DNA from: Chryseobacterium sp. OV279
GTDB taxonomy: Bacteria > Bacteroidota > Bacteroidia > Flavobacteriales > Weeksellaceae
Assembly: GCF_900128945.1 (NCBI RefSeq)
Contig: NZ_FQUD01000001.1
Coordinates: 1,539,450-1,603,449, forward strand
DNA: 64,000 nt
Direction: 5' to 3'
Each line of letters opens with the position of its first letter. The first letter of the stretch is position 1. The position numbers and the translations under genes were made by a program. The notes under the pieces are model-generated. The model saw only the letters and a program-made list of their open reading frames with translations. It was not told the origin of the DNA and made no database searches. This document shows, piece after piece, positions 44,149 through 52,734 of the stretch.

Positions 44149-45153
44149 ATGCATTCAGGGAAGAGATTTGGAGCGGTAGAATTCGCCGTTTGGACGAGAC
44201 GCAGTATTTATGTACTCACGGTATTATCGGCCATACCTACAGTTTTATATTTTTTAGGATGGAAATTTGTTTCCGTTCCATGGCAGCCGATCGCTATTTT
44301 AGGAACAGCCGTCGCTTTTATCGTAGGTTTTAAAAACAATGCGAGTTACAGCAGACTTTGGGAAGCCAGACAGATTTACGGAGCCATTATTAATGACAGC
44401 CGTAGTTTCGGATATGTTTTAAGAGATGCCCTTTCCAATAAGGATCCGAAAAAGGTAAAAGAGATGTTTCACCGTCATTATGCATGGCTTACCGCCCTTC
44501 GTTTTCAGCTTCGTGAGCCAAGAACCTGGGAGAATATGGGAACGGCACAATATGACGAATATTCTAAGAAATACGATATTCCGGAGCGGCTGACCCAGCT
44601 GGATGATGAACTGAAAAAATATCTTTCCGAAACAGAACTTCAATACATTTTAAGCAAAAAAAACAGAGCAACTCAGCTGATGGCAAGCCAGAGCAAAGAA
44701 TTGGCTGAAGCCTATGCCAGAGGAGATATCAACGATTTTCAATGGACACAGATCAATCAGCAGCTGGTCAAATTTACAGATGATCAGGGGAAAGCGGAAA
44801 GGATCAAGAATTTTCCATATCCAAGAAACTTTTCATCGATCACCACCTATTTATTATTGCTGTTCATTCTTTTTGTCCCTTTTGGATTATTGAAAGAGCT
44901 GGATAAACTAGGAGAAGGAACCGTTCTGGAAGGCTGGACATTATGGTTCAATATTCCGTTTTCACTAATGGTAACGTGGTGTTTCCATACACTCGACAGT
45001 GTAGGGGAAGCATCTGTAAACCCTTTTGAAGGCAGTCCGAATGACGTACCGATCACCCAGATCAGCCGTACTATAGAGATTGATATGAGAGATATGCTGG
45101 ATGAATCCGATCTTCCGCCAGCCATTACTCCAAAGAATAATATTGTGCTTTAA
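44149..45153 (+). CDS. Bestrophin family (YneE-like) membrane channel protein
   Basis: 334 residues. The N-terminal helix SIYVLTVLSAIPTVLYFLGW, the second helix WQPIAILGTAVAFIVGFKNNASYSRLWEARQIYGAIINDSRSF, and the third segment FSSITTYLLLLFILFVPFGL match bacterial bestrophins. The tail VNPFEGSPNDVPITQISRTIEIDMRDML is the family's most conserved part. These form pentameric ion channels in the inner membrane. Next to a Na+/H+ antiporter gene, suggesting ion homeostasis. Confidence 0.9.
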   Translation: MHSGKRFGAVEFAVWTRRSIYVLTVLSAIPTVLYFLGWKFVSVPWQPIAILGTAVAFIVGFKNNASYSRLWEARQIYGAIINDSRSFGYVLRDALSNKDPKKVKEMFHRHYAWLTALRFQLREPRTWENMGTAQYDEYSKKYDIPERLTQLDDELKKYLSETELQYILSKKNRATQLMASQSKELAEAYARGDINDFQWTQINQQLVKFTDDQGKAERIKNFPYPRNFSSITTYLLLLFILFVPFGLLKELDKLGEGTVLEGWTLWFNIPFSLMVTWCFHTLDSVGEASVNPFEGSPNDVPITQISRTIEIDMRDMLDESDLPPAITPKNNIVL

Positions 45154-45177
45154 GGTAAAGGTAAAGGTAAAGGTAAA
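45154..45177. repeat. Hexanucleotide tandem repeat (GGTAAA)x4
   Basis: Four perfect copies begin directly at the bestrophin stop. Such hexamer runs may vary in copy number by slippage; here they are outside the coding region. Confidence 0.85.
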
Positions 45178-45202
45178 GGCTGTGTTCTTTAGATAAAAAT
45201 CC

Positions 45203-45233
45203 AACCTTATAGGTTTCTAAAACCTATAAGGTT
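45203..45233. repeat. 13-bp perfect palindromic hairpin AACCTTATAGGTT
   Basis: Arms 45203-45215 and 45221-45233, 5-nt spacer. This type of palindrome is dispersed between genes in flavobacteria. It may also end transcription of the bestrophin gene, although no T-run follows. Confidence 0.6.
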
Positions 45234-45318
45234 TAGAAAAGATAAAAGGATAAAAAAGAAAAAAATCATAGCTGAAAATCTTCGATTTTCTTGCGCCTTA
45301 AATATTCATAAAGTTTAA

Positions 45319-45336
45319 AAACCTTGCGCCTTTGCG
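45319..45336. repeat. Dispersed-repeat fragment AAACCTTGCGCCTTTGCG
   Basis: Related to AAACTTGCGTCCTTGCG, found twice at 60780-60957. Member of an interspersed intergenic sequence family. Confidence 0.45.
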
Positions 45337-45437
45337 ATAAACCAACAAAAGAAAACAGCTAGAACGTAGTAGAACTTTATTACTCTGCATTTAGCCAATT
45401 TCAAACTCAAAAAAACAACTTAAAAAAACAACTCAAA

Positions 45438-47051
45438 ATGATTCACAGTTATGTTATAATATCCATTGCAGTCCTGTTGTCTGTGATGATATTGGTGATG
45501 ATAGGGCAAAAGCTGAAAGTAGCTTATCCCATCTTCCTGGTGATTGCCGGTCTCGCGATCAGCCTTATTCCGGGAATGCCGCATATTGAAATAGAGCCTG
45601 ATCTCGTATTTCTTATCTTTCTTCCTCCGATTTTATTTGAAGCGGCATGGTTTACGTCGTGGCAGGATTTTCATAAATGGAGAAAGCAGATCTTTTCCAT
45701 GGCTTTCGGGCTGGTCTTTCTGACTTCGATTGTCGTAGCCTACCTTTCATCTTCCATTATTCCGGGACTTACCATTGCAATGGGATTCCTGCTGGGTGGC
45801 GTCAATTCACCACCGGATGCAGTAGCGGCTACTTCAGTGTTGAAACATATGAAGATTCCTAAAAAGATCACCAGCATCCTTGAAGGTGAAAGTTTGATTA
45901 ATGATGCTTCTAGTTTAATTGTATTTAAATTTGCTTTGGCGGCTGTAATTTCAGGGCAGTTTATCTGGAGAGATGCTATTCAGGATTTCTTTATGATGGC
46001 TGTGGGTGGAGTAGTGATCGGTGTTGCTACAGGGCTTTTATTTGGAGCTTTGCTAAGAATTATTCCGTCCAACTCGAATATTGACACCGTGATTACGCTG
46101 ATCGTTCCTTACATCATGTATGTGGGTGCTGAGCATTTCCATTTTTCGGGAGTACTGGCGGTCGTTGCGGGAGGACTTTTGATGTCTTATAATTCGCATT
46201 GCTATTTGAGTCATACCTCGAGGATACAGTCCGGAAATGTGTGGAGCGTGCTCATATTCCTGATGAATACTATCATCTTTATTCTTATTGGTCTTGAGCT
46301 TCCGGTAGTGGTTGCTGCGATGAAAGATTATACCATTTCAGAAGGGATTTTTTACAGTGTAGTGATCGGGGGTGCGATTATTCTCACCAGATTACTGTAC
46401 AGTTATGCCGTGATGTATTTCCCAAGACTCTGCTCGAAAGAATTAAGATTAAAAATTCCGAAACCGGACTGGCGGGAACCTTTTATCATCAGTTTTGCCG
46501 CGATGAGAGGAGTGGTTTCACTGGCTGCTGCACTTTCCATTCCTGCATTTTTACCGAATGGAGATGCTTTTCCGCATCGAAATATCATTTTATTCGTAAC
46601 TTTCGTTATCATTTTAATCACGCTGGTAGGACAGGGACTTCTTCTGACTCCGATCTTAAAATGGCTGAAAATAGATGATGCCGGAAGCGAATTGCCTGAA
46701 GAAAAACAGGAAGTAATCCTGATGCGTAAACTTAAAGAAACAGCATTACACAAAATGGAAAATGATTTTTCCGAGCTTGCCGTTACGAATACGTTGGTAC
46801 GCCATCAGAAACACAAACTGGAAACAGAAATGATGCTTATGGCAGATAAGGCCCAGTGTATGGCTTCCACAGGAGATTATGTGAATGCGATCAATGAAAA
46901 TAAAGATGTCCTCCGCCAGATCATCCAGGCTCAGCGAAATGAACTGCACCGGATGAAAAGGGAGAAGATATTTGATGATCATGTCATGAGATCTATAGAA
47001 ATGCAGCTGGATTTTGATGAAGCAAAGATCACTGGATTTTCGCACAGTTAA
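45438..47051 (+). CDS. CPA1-family Na+/H+ antiporter
   Basis: 537 residues. About eleven or twelve membrane segments over residues 1-420, including FLPPILFEAAWFTSWQDF, LLGGVNSPPDAVAATSVLKHMKIP (ion-binding region), ILEGESLINDASSLIVFKFAL with the Asn-Asp pair of CPA1 transporters, and FAAMRGVVSLAAALSIP. A cytoplasmic helical tail of about 115 residues follows (ETALHKMENDFSELAV... HVMRSIEMQLDFDEA). Exchanges Na+ (or K+) for H+ at the inner membrane. Immediately downstream of the bestrophin-like channel. Confidence 0.92.
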   Translation: MIHSYVIISIAVLLSVMILVMIGQKLKVAYPIFLVIAGLAISLIPGMPHIEIEPDLVFLIFLPPILFEAAWFTSWQDFHKWRKQIFSMAFGLVFLTSIVVAYLSSSIIPGLTIAMGFLLGGVNSPPDAVAATSVLKHMKIPKKITSILEGESLINDASSLIVFKFALAAVISGQFIWRDAIQDFFMMAVGGVVIGVATGLLFGALLRIIPSNSNIDTVITLIVPYIMYVGAEHFHFSGVLAVVAGGLLMSYNSHCYLSHTSRIQSGNVWSVLIFLMNTIIFILIGLELPVVVAAMKDYTISEGIFYSVVIGGAIILTRLLYSYAVMYFPRLCSKELRLKIPKPDWREPFIISFAAMRGVVSLAAALSIPAFLPNGDAFPHRNIILFVTFVIILITLVGQGLLLTPILKWLKIDDAGSELPEEKQEVILMRKLKETALHKMENDFSELAVTNTLVRHQKHKLETEMMLMADKAQCMASTGDYVNAINENKDVLRQIIQAQRNELHRMKREKIFDDHVMRSIEMQLDFDEAKITGFSHS

Positions 47052-47072
47052 GTCTTAATTAAACCTGAAACT

Positions 47073-47498
47073 ATGAATACACCGATCACTGTTCAGTACA
47101 AATTCAATGCACCGACAGACAAAATATGGAAAGCATTGACGGATAAAAACGAAATGAAATCCTGGTACTTTACGATCCGGGATTTCGACTTGGAATTGGG
47201 AAAAGAGTTTGACTTCTATGAATCCTGTGATGGAGGAAAATACCTTCACCGCGGCCGTATTTTAGAAATCATTCCCAACAAAAAGCTAAAACACAGTTGG
47301 GCCTATCCTGAATTTTCAGATGCTGTGACTATAGTGACCTGGGAACTTCAGCCGGATGATGATGGAACACTTGTAACACTGACTCATGAGAATATTGAAG
47401 GTTTTGATGGTCTGGGAGAAACTTTTTCCAGAGCAAGTTTTACAGAAGGGTGGAAGTCTATTATCGGGCAGAGTTTGAAAGAATATTTAGAAAAATAA
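47073..47498 (+). CDS. AHSA1-type SRPBCC protein
   Basis: 141 residues. TVQYKFNAPTDKIWKALTDKNEMKSWYF at the start, the central KYLHRGRILEIIPNKKLKHSW, and TLVTLTHENIEG... SFTEGWKSIIGQSLKEYLEK at the end are the pattern of activator-of-Hsp90-like START-fold proteins. Ligand and role unknown. A GNAT gene follows after 5 bp. Confidence 0.85.
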   Translation: MNTPITVQYKFNAPTDKIWKALTDKNEMKSWYFTIRDFDLELGKEFDFYESCDGGKYLHRGRILEIIPNKKLKHSWAYPEFSDAVTIVTWELQPDDDGTLVTLTHENIEGFDGLGETFSRASFTEGWKSIIGQSLKEYLEK

Positions 47499-47503
47499 AA
47501 GAT

Positions 47504-48013
47504 ATGATCGAGCTGCATATTTTTAAAGCAGAAGATGCTTCTGAACTGATCGCTACCATAAAAGACAAAAGAGAACTTCTACAGTTTGCCGGCCCTGCCT
47601 ATCATTTTCCATTTACGAAAGAACAGCTGGAAAGTGACCTGGAGAATGAAAACCGGTTTTTGTTCAGGGTTGTTGATACAGCAGAACAGAAAGCAATTGG
47701 CCACGCCCAGATCTTTTTAAAAGAAGAAACTTTTCTTCTCGGAAGAATTCTGTTATGGGATGAGAACACCAGAGGAAAGGGCTACGGAAAGAAAATTGTA
47801 CAGGAACTTCTGCAATACGGCTTCCATCATTTTGATAAAGAAACTGCCGAACTTAATGTATACGACTGGAACAAGGGAGCCATTGAATGCTATAAAAAAG
47901 TAGGTTTTGAAATTGATCCGGACGTGATGAGCGAAGTCAGTATCGATAACGAGTTGTGGCTTTCCATTAATATGAAAATCAGTAAAAACACTTTTAAATC
48001 TGGTAACATATGA
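47504..48013 (+). CDS. GNAT family N-acetyltransferase
   Basis: 169 residues from the ATG at 47504; the longer frame starting at 47450 overlaps the preceding gene and is not supported. RILLWDENTRGKGYGKKIVQELLQYGF carries the acetyl-CoA-binding R/Q-x-x-G-x-G/A loop, followed by AELNVYDWNKGAIECYKKVGFE, the last conserved motif. Similar to RimJ/RimL-type enzymes. The substrate is not predictable. It overlaps the next gene by 4 bp (ATGA). Confidence 0.87.
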   Translation: MIELHIFKAEDASELIATIKDKRELLQFAGPAYHFPFTKEQLESDLENENRFLFRVVDTAEQKAIGHAQIFLKEETFLLGRILLWDENTRGKGYGKKIVQELLQYGFHHFDKETAELNVYDWNKGAIECYKKVGFEIDPDVMSEVSIDNELWLSINMKISKNTFKSGNI

Positions 48014-48387
48014 CCTACTCAGCACTCCGTCCCATACTCTGGACTGATAATATGGATGAAACAATAGGATTTTATACCCAGATCCTTGGTTTTACTTTGA
48101 TGGGAAGAAATGATGAATGGCAGTGGGCTTCCCTTAAAAAAGATGATGTACAGATCATGCTTTCTCAGAATGATTATGAGAAACCTAATGGAATAGGCTT
48201 TACAGGCTCATTTTATTTTAACGTAGATGATGTAGATGACCTTTGGGAAGATCTTAAAACAAAGGCGAAAGTCTGCTACGAAATCGAGACTTTTGAATGG
48301 GAAATGAGGGAGTTTGCTATCTATGATAACAACGGCTATCTGTTACAATTTGGCCAACCTGTGGATAATATTGGCAATACGGAATAA
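48010..48387 (+). CDS. Bleomycin-resistance/glyoxalase-type VOC protein
   Basis: 125 residues. RPILWTDNMDETIGFYTQILGFTLMGRND at the start and EWEMREFAIYDNNGYLLQFGQPV at the end form the classic two-module VOC fold. Metal-ligand Glu in the last strand is replaced (QFG), so a binding role is likelier than glyoxalase activity. Start overlaps the GNAT stop, implying translational coupling. Confidence 0.85.
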   Translation: MTYSALRPILWTDNMDETIGFYTQILGFTLMGRNDEWQWASLKKDDVQIMLSQNDYEKPNGIGFTGSFYFNVDDVDDLWEDLKTKAKVCYEIETFEWEMREFAIYDNNGYLLQFGQPVDNIGNTE

Positions 48388-48394
48388 ATTTTGC

Positions 48395-48402
48395 TATTTT
48401 TG
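48395..48402 (+). promoter_or_regulatory. -7 element TATTTTTG upstream of the first glutaminyl cyclase
   Basis: TAnnTTTG match, with TTG at 48371-48373 as a possible -33 (21-bp spacer). The ATG at 48423 follows 20 bp later. Confidence 0.45.
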
Positions 48403-48422
48403 GGGAAATATTTAGAAATTCA

Positions 48423-49445
48423 ATGAAAAAGAATATAATAGTTGGTTTAGCGGTGGTTTTGATGTTGGCGTCTTGTAACAAAGATGAAAAGATCCTGAAC
48501 ACGCTGAATGAATATAATAATACAATGGTAGAAAAAGGCTATCACTTCGGTGATAAACTTGAACTTCCGAAAGAGGTAACGGAGAATGCAGAAAGCATCA
48601 GCATCAGTTTTGGAGACAAGGAAACTTCAAGTTTGACAGTTGATCCCAAATTCTTTACATTAGGTGACAATGCCGTTACTTTTAACATCAAAACAAAAGG
48701 CGGGAAAGTCCTTAATCAGGATGCAACCATCAACGTATTTGCGAAAAATCCTGAGAAAAATATCGCCTACCAGATTATTGCAGAATATCCTCACGATCCA
48801 AAAAATTTCGTACAGGGTTTCCAGATCGAAGGCAATACCATTTATGAAAGTGACGGACAGAACGGTTCTTCCCAGATCCTGAAATATACATTGGGAACTA
48901 CGACTCCTCTCGCTTCTACCAAGCAGGCTCAGGAAGATTTCTCTGAAGGAAGTACCATCGTTGGCGATAAAGTGTATCAGCTGACATGGCAGAGCAAAAA
49001 AGGGTATATCTATGACAAAAGCACTTTGAAACTGCTTTCAGAATTCGCTTATCCGAATGTTTTAGGTGAAGGTTGGGGATTGACATATGACGGGGAAAAC
49101 CTGATCGCATCAGACGGAAGCAAGCTTTTATATTTCCTGGATGCTAATGATCCTTCAAAACTAATCAAATACGTAGCTGTAGCGGGAAGTTCTCAGATCT
49201 ACGACCAGCTGAACGAACTGGAATACCACAATGGATTTATCTATGCGAACGTATGGCAGAAACCTGTCGTGTTAAAGATCAATCCGGCAACGGGAGAAGT
49301 AGTAGGTACATTTGACTTTACAGATATCGCAAAACAGAATACCAAAGGAAGTGATGATGTACTGAACGGAATTACTTTCAAAGGCGACAATATGCTCGTA
49401 ACCGGTAAAAACTGGCCGAAAATCTATGAAGTTCAGATCAAATAA
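48423..49445 (+). CDS. Glutaminyl-peptide cyclotransferase, lipoprotein, first paralogue
   Basis: 340 residues. Lipobox LASC (Cys18) followed by NKDEK, which fits the K-(D/E)2-type lipoprotein export signal for surface display. After a short N-terminal beta domain, the PF05096 five-bladed propeller signature begins near residue 120: EYPHDPKNFVQGFQIEGNTIYESDGQNGSS, then GEGWGLTYDGENLIASDGS, ELEYHNGFIYANVWQKPVVLKINPATGEVVG and NGITFKGDNMLVTGKNWPKIYEV. It converts N-terminal Gln to pyroglutamate on peptides. Tandem with a close paralogue. Confidence 0.88.
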   Translation: MKKNIIVGLAVVLMLASCNKDEKILNTLNEYNNTMVEKGYHFGDKLELPKEVTENAESISISFGDKETSSLTVDPKFFTLGDNAVTFNIKTKGGKVLNQDATINVFAKNPEKNIAYQIIAEYPHDPKNFVQGFQIEGNTIYESDGQNGSSQILKYTLGTTTPLASTKQAQEDFSEGSTIVGDKVYQLTWQSKKGYIYDKSTLKLLSEFAYPNVLGEGWGLTYDGENLIASDGSKLLYFLDANDPSKLIKYVAVAGSSQIYDQLNELEYHNGFIYANVWQKPVVLKINPATGEVVGTFDFTDIAKQNTKGSDDVLNGITFKGDNMLVTGKNWPKIYEVQIK

Positions 49446-49469
49446 TCTGAATAAAGATTTTATAAAAAT

Positions 49470-49492
49470 ATAGCGTTCCTTAGGAGCGCTAT
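49470..49492. terminator. Hairpin between the two glutaminyl cyclase genes
   Basis: ATAGCGTTCC (49470-49479) pairs with GGAGCGCTAT (49483-49492) with one G-T pair and a 3-nt loop, followed by TTTTC. Separates the tandem paralogues into two transcripts. Confidence 0.65.
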
Positions 49493-49517
49493 TTTCATGT
49501 ATGGACTAAAAATTTAC

Positions 49518-49525
49518 TATTTTTG
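49518..49525 (+). promoter_or_regulatory. -7 element TATTTTTG just before the second glutaminyl cyclase
   Basis: Ends 4 bp before the ATG at 49530, predicting a leaderless or nearly leaderless transcript. Confidence 0.45.
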
Positions 49526-49529
49526 ACGG

Positions 49530-50570
49530 ATGATTAAGAATTCACTGAAAAGAAATATCATAGCTGGTTTAGCGGTCATTTTCCTGCTGTCATCATGCAA
49601 TAACAATGAGAAAATGCTTGACTCTCTGGCTGACTACAATAATTCAAAAGAGGCAAAAGGCTATCATTTCGGAGATCAGCTTAGTTTTCCGAAAGAAGTG
49701 ACGGACAATGCAGAAACCATTACCATCAGTTTTGGCGATAATGAAACTTCCAATCTGAAGGTAGATCCTAAATTTTTCACATTAGGAGATAATGAAGTGA
49801 CGCTGATCATTAAGACCAAAAGTGGAGAAACTTTAAACCAGGATGCAACCATCAATGTTTTCGCGAAAAACCCTGAGCAGAATATTTCCTATAATATCAT
49901 TGCAGACTATCCTCACGATCCGAATAATTTTGTGGAAGGATTTCTTATGGAAGGCAATACCGTTTACGAAAGCGACGGGCTGGACGGTTCTTCCCAACTA
50001 ATAAAATATACTCTAGGTTCAGCGACTCCCTCGATTACTGAAAAACAGCCGGCAGACGTTTTTTCCGAAGGCTGTGCGATTGTCGGGGATAAAATATATC
50101 AGCTGACCTATAAAAATAAAATAGGGTTTATTTACGATAAAAACTCATTGAAAAAAATCTCTCAGTTTCCTTTACCCAATAGTATTGGTGAAGGCTGGGG
50201 ATTGACTTATGACGGTAAAAATCTTGTCGCTACCGATGGCTCGAAAAATCTTTACTTTCTGGATGTCAACTACCCTTCAAAAGTCGTCAGAACACTTGCC
50301 GTTGCGGGACATACTGAAACCTATGATAAGCTTAATGAACTGGAATACCATGACGGTTTTATATATTCCAATGTATGGCATAACCCTATTATTTTAAAGA
50401 TCAATCCTGCGACTGGAGAAGCCGTGGGTAAGTTTGATTTTAAAAAACTGACTGCTGAGAATGATCAGGGGAACAGTGAACATGTTTTAAACGGAATTGC
50501 TTTTAAAGGAAATAATATGCTGGTAACAGGAAAAAACTGGGCAAAAATTTATGAAATTTCCGTTAAATAA
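49530..50570 (+). CDS. Glutaminyl-peptide cyclotransferase, lipoprotein, second paralogue
   Basis: 346 residues, colinear with the preceding gene (ADYPHDPNNFVEGFLMEGNTVYESDGLDGSS, GEGWGLTYDGKNLVATDGS, NGIAFKGNNMLVTGKNWAKIYEI). Lipobox LSSC followed by NNNEK, lacking the K-(D/E)2 signal of its twin, so it may stay facing the periplasm. Arose by tandem duplication. Catalytic positions in the EGxxxxGDK- and GEGWGLTYDG-type blocks appear kept, so both copies are probably active. Confidence 0.87.
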   Translation: MIKNSLKRNIIAGLAVIFLLSSCNNNEKMLDSLADYNNSKEAKGYHFGDQLSFPKEVTDNAETITISFGDNETSNLKVDPKFFTLGDNEVTLIIKTKSGETLNQDATINVFAKNPEQNISYNIIADYPHDPNNFVEGFLMEGNTVYESDGLDGSSQLIKYTLGSATPSITEKQPADVFSEGCAIVGDKIYQLTYKNKIGFIYDKNSLKKISQFPLPNSIGEGWGLTYDGKNLVATDGSKNLYFLDVNYPSKVVRTLAVAGHTETYDKLNELEYHDGFIYSNVWHNPIILKINPATGEAVGKFDFKKLTAENDQGNSEHVLNGIAFKGNNMLVTGKNWAKIYEISVK

Positions 50571-50649
50571 TTCAATGTTTAAAATTCAAATAAAAGGATG
50601 TAAATTGCTGACGTTCCGCACAGGAAAGTTATCTTTACCAAAATAGATT

Positions 50650-51612
50650 TTGAGACTACTTTATATCATATTCATCTTCCTTTTCTGCACAGTAAATGCG
50701 CAGAAAGCCCTTCCTTTAGACACCCTGAAACTGAAGGAAGCCAAAGATATGCTGGCAGACGATTACGGAAACCTGTACATCTACAAAAACAAAGATTTCA
50801 GCTTTACGAAATATGATTCCCTGGGGAAACAGCTCGGGAAAATGATGCTGACAGTTCCTTACAAAGTACAGTCGGTACAGAATCCTCTGAGTCTGGCCTT
50901 ATTCTCAGAAAATGCCCAGGAAATGAAATTTGTGGATCAGAATATGAACGAGATTCAAAAGATTGATTTCAAACAGAAATTCGGATTTATCAAAATGGCG
51001 TATGCGGAAGATCTTCAGCAGCTCTGGCTTCTGGATGACAGCACAAAACGCCTTATCCAGTACAATTTCAGGAACGACACCACCATCAATTCTTATCCTT
51101 TTGACGTCAGTTTTGATGATATGATGGATCTGCTGGTCTTTGAAACGAAAGTCTATATTTTAACCAGAAAACATATCAGAGTCTTTTCGCTGAAATTCGA
51201 AAAACTTTTTGAAGCGCCACTGGAAAACGGAAAACGTTTCAGAAGGGAAAATGATGTTGTTTTGGTCGTTGCAGACAACTCGATTCTGAAATACGATCCC
51301 GAAAAAGGGATGGTGAAGATTTTTGAAGATAAGGACGCACAAATTGTGGATAAAAACATCCTTTCTTATTTTGAAATCAAAGCGAACAAACTCTATCTTT
51401 ACAACTTAGAAAAAATAAAGGAAACTAAACTGCAGACAGAGCCAGAAACCAAGCCGACTCCGACACCGGTCACAGAACCATCATCTGAAAAACCGGCGGG
51501 GGAAGAAGGGACAAAAACTGACGAGAAGAAGGAATCTGAAGAAAAAGCTGCAGACCCTACTTTGCAGAAGCTGATAGAAGATACTTCCGAAGTTCAGGCC
51601 ACTGGAGTTTAG
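50650..51612 (+). CDS. Unknown secreted protein with beta-propeller-like body
   Basis: 320 residues, apparently starting with TTG at 50650. No in-frame ATG exists before the signal peptide (LLYIIFIFLFCTVNAQ), which makes TTG the best start. Residues about 20-255 contain repeated strand-rich units (DYGNLYIYKNKDFSFTKYDSLGKQLGK, AEDLQQLWLLDDSTKRLIQYNF), suggesting a propeller. The last 55 residues are Pro/Glu/Lys/Thr-rich and probably disordered. No family recognised. Followed by the deoxynucleoside kinase gene after 29 bp. Confidence 0.65.
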   Translation: MRLLYIIFIFLFCTVNAQKALPLDTLKLKEAKDMLADDYGNLYIYKNKDFSFTKYDSLGKQLGKMMLTVPYKVQSVQNPLSLALFSENAQEMKFVDQNMNEIQKIDFKQKFGFIKMAYAEDLQQLWLLDDSTKRLIQYNFRNDTTINSYPFDVSFDDMMDLLVFETKVYILTRKHIRVFSLKFEKLFEAPLENGKRFRRENDVVLVVADNSILKYDPEKGMVKIFEDKDAQIVDKNILSYFEIKANKLYLYNLEKIKETKLQTEPETKPTPTPVTEPSSEKPAGEEGTKTDEKKESEEKAADPTLQKLIEDTSEVQATGV

Positions 51613-51641
51613 TCAAATTAATTAAAAAAATACTTAGAAGA

Positions 51642-52256
51642 ATGCATATTGCAGTTACAGGAAATATTGGAGCAGGAAAAACCACTTTGACCACGATGCT
51701 TGCCAAGCATTACGGATGGGATGCACAGTTTGAAGATGTAGACCATAACCCTTATCTGGAAGATTTTTATGCGGACATGAGCAAATGGAGCTTTGCGCTG
51801 CAGATCTACTTTTTAGGAAGCAGATTCCGCCAGGTAAAGGAGATCAGAGAAAGTGGCAAAAATATTATTCAGGACCGTACCATCTATGAAGATGCCCATA
51901 TTTTCGCAGAAAACCTGAACGATATGAAGCTTCTTTCGGACAGGGATTTCAAGAACTATATTTCTGTTTTCGGCCTGATGAAATCATTTGTTTCTGCACC
52001 GGATCTTTTAATTTATTTAAAATCTGATGTTCCGAACCTTGTGAAAAAGATTTACAAAAGGGGAAGAGAATACGAAGCATCCATCAGTATCGAATACCTT
52101 TCCAAACTGAACCAGAAATATGAAAAATGGATCTCAGATTACACAGAAGGCAAGCTTCTTGTGATTGAAGTAGATGACCTTGACTTTGTAGAAAAGCCTG
52201 AAGATTTCGGATTTATCCTTGAAAAGATCGAAGCAGAGCTGAATGGTCTGTTTTAA
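51642..52256 (+). CDS. Deoxynucleoside kinase
   Basis: 204 residues. Walker A GNIGAGKTT at residues 7-15, the FEDVDHNPYLEDFYADMSKWSFALQIYFL segment that contacts the nucleoside, the DRT/ERSxxED-like QDRTIYEDAHIFAENL, and the lid KRGREYEASISIEYLSKLNQKYEKW. Phosphorylates deoxynucleosides with ATP in the salvage pathway. The sequence is of the dGK/dAK type found in Bacteroidota and Firmicutes; base preference cannot be fixed by eye. Confidence 0.9.
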   Translation: MHIAVTGNIGAGKTTLTTMLAKHYGWDAQFEDVDHNPYLEDFYADMSKWSFALQIYFLGSRFRQVKEIRESGKNIIQDRTIYEDAHIFAENLNDMKLLSDRDFKNYISVFGLMKSFVSAPDLLIYLKSDVPNLVKKIYKRGREYEASISIEYLSKLNQKYEKWISDYTEGKLLVIEVDDLDFVEKPEDFGFILEKIEAELNGLF

Positions 52257-52301
52257 CAAATTTTTATCAGAATTTAAGACGGCTTTCAATTCATTTCTTC
52301 C

Positions 52302-52309
52302 TAAATTTG
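52302..52309 (+). promoter_or_regulatory. -7 element TAAATTTG upstream of the ArsC-like gene
   Basis: TAnnTTTG match 33 bp before the ATG at 52343. Confidence 0.4.
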
Positions 52310-52342
52310 AGAAGAGAGTTTAATTTTTTAAATGATTATAAT

Positions 52343-52693
52343 ATGATGGTTAAGGTTTTACATAACGGAAGTTGCTCGAAATCCAATGCTGTTCTGGAGT
52401 ATCTGGACGAGAATGGGGTGCCTTTTGAGATCATCAACATCGTAGAAGATCCATTAAGCGTCCTGGAGATTAAAACAGTCCTGAAAAAGCTGAATCAGAG
52501 CGTATTTCATATGATCCGAAAAACAGATAAGCTGTATACGGAACAATATGCCGACAAAAATTATTCTGAAGAAGAGTGGATTAAAATCCTGTCTGAAAAT
52601 CCTTCCCTGATCCAAAGGCCTATCCTGATCAAAGGATCTGTAGCCATGCTGGGAAGACCTATTGAAAACGTGAAATTCTTTATTGAAAAATAA
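52343..52693 (+). CDS. ArsC/Spx-fold reductase-like protein
   Basis: 116 residues from the ATG at 52343 (a second ATG follows at once); the upstream non-ATG extension is rejected. VKVLHNGSCSKSNAVLEYLDENGVPFEIINIVEDPL has the thioredoxin-like start with a single Cys where arsenate reductase has HNPxCGTS. NPSLIQRPILIKGSVAMLGRPIENV contains the Arg of the ArsC 'RP(I/L)' motif. Either a glutaredoxin-coupled arsenate reductase or a related oxidoreductase; no ars operon is nearby. Confidence 0.82.
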   Translation: MMVKVLHNGSCSKSNAVLEYLDENGVPFEIINIVEDPLSVLEIKTVLKKLNQSVFHMIRKTDKLYTEQYADKNYSEEEWIKILSENPSLIQRPILIKGSVAMLGRPIENVKFFIEK

Positions 52694-52701
52694 TAAGCAT
52701 A

Positions 52702-52729
52702 AAAAAAGTCAGCGAAAGCTGACTTTTTT
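52702..52729. terminator. Bidirectional terminator between the ArsC-like and DUF493 genes
   Basis: Perfect 12-bp stem AAAAAAGTCAGC / GCTGACTTTTTT with a GAAA loop. A-rich on one side and T-rich on the other, serving converging transcripts. Confidence 0.88.
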
Positions 52730-52734
52730 ATTTT

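Noticed and set aside
45119..45204. Minus-strand frame with TFTFTFT repeats over the end of the bestrophin gene
   Set aside because: It is a translation of the (GGTAAA)x4 run and the opposite strand of a clear gene.
47450..47503. N-terminal extension of the GNAT protein
   Set aside because: It overlaps the preceding SRPBCC gene, starts at a non-homologous stretch and lacks similarity to the family; the ATG at 47504 fits.
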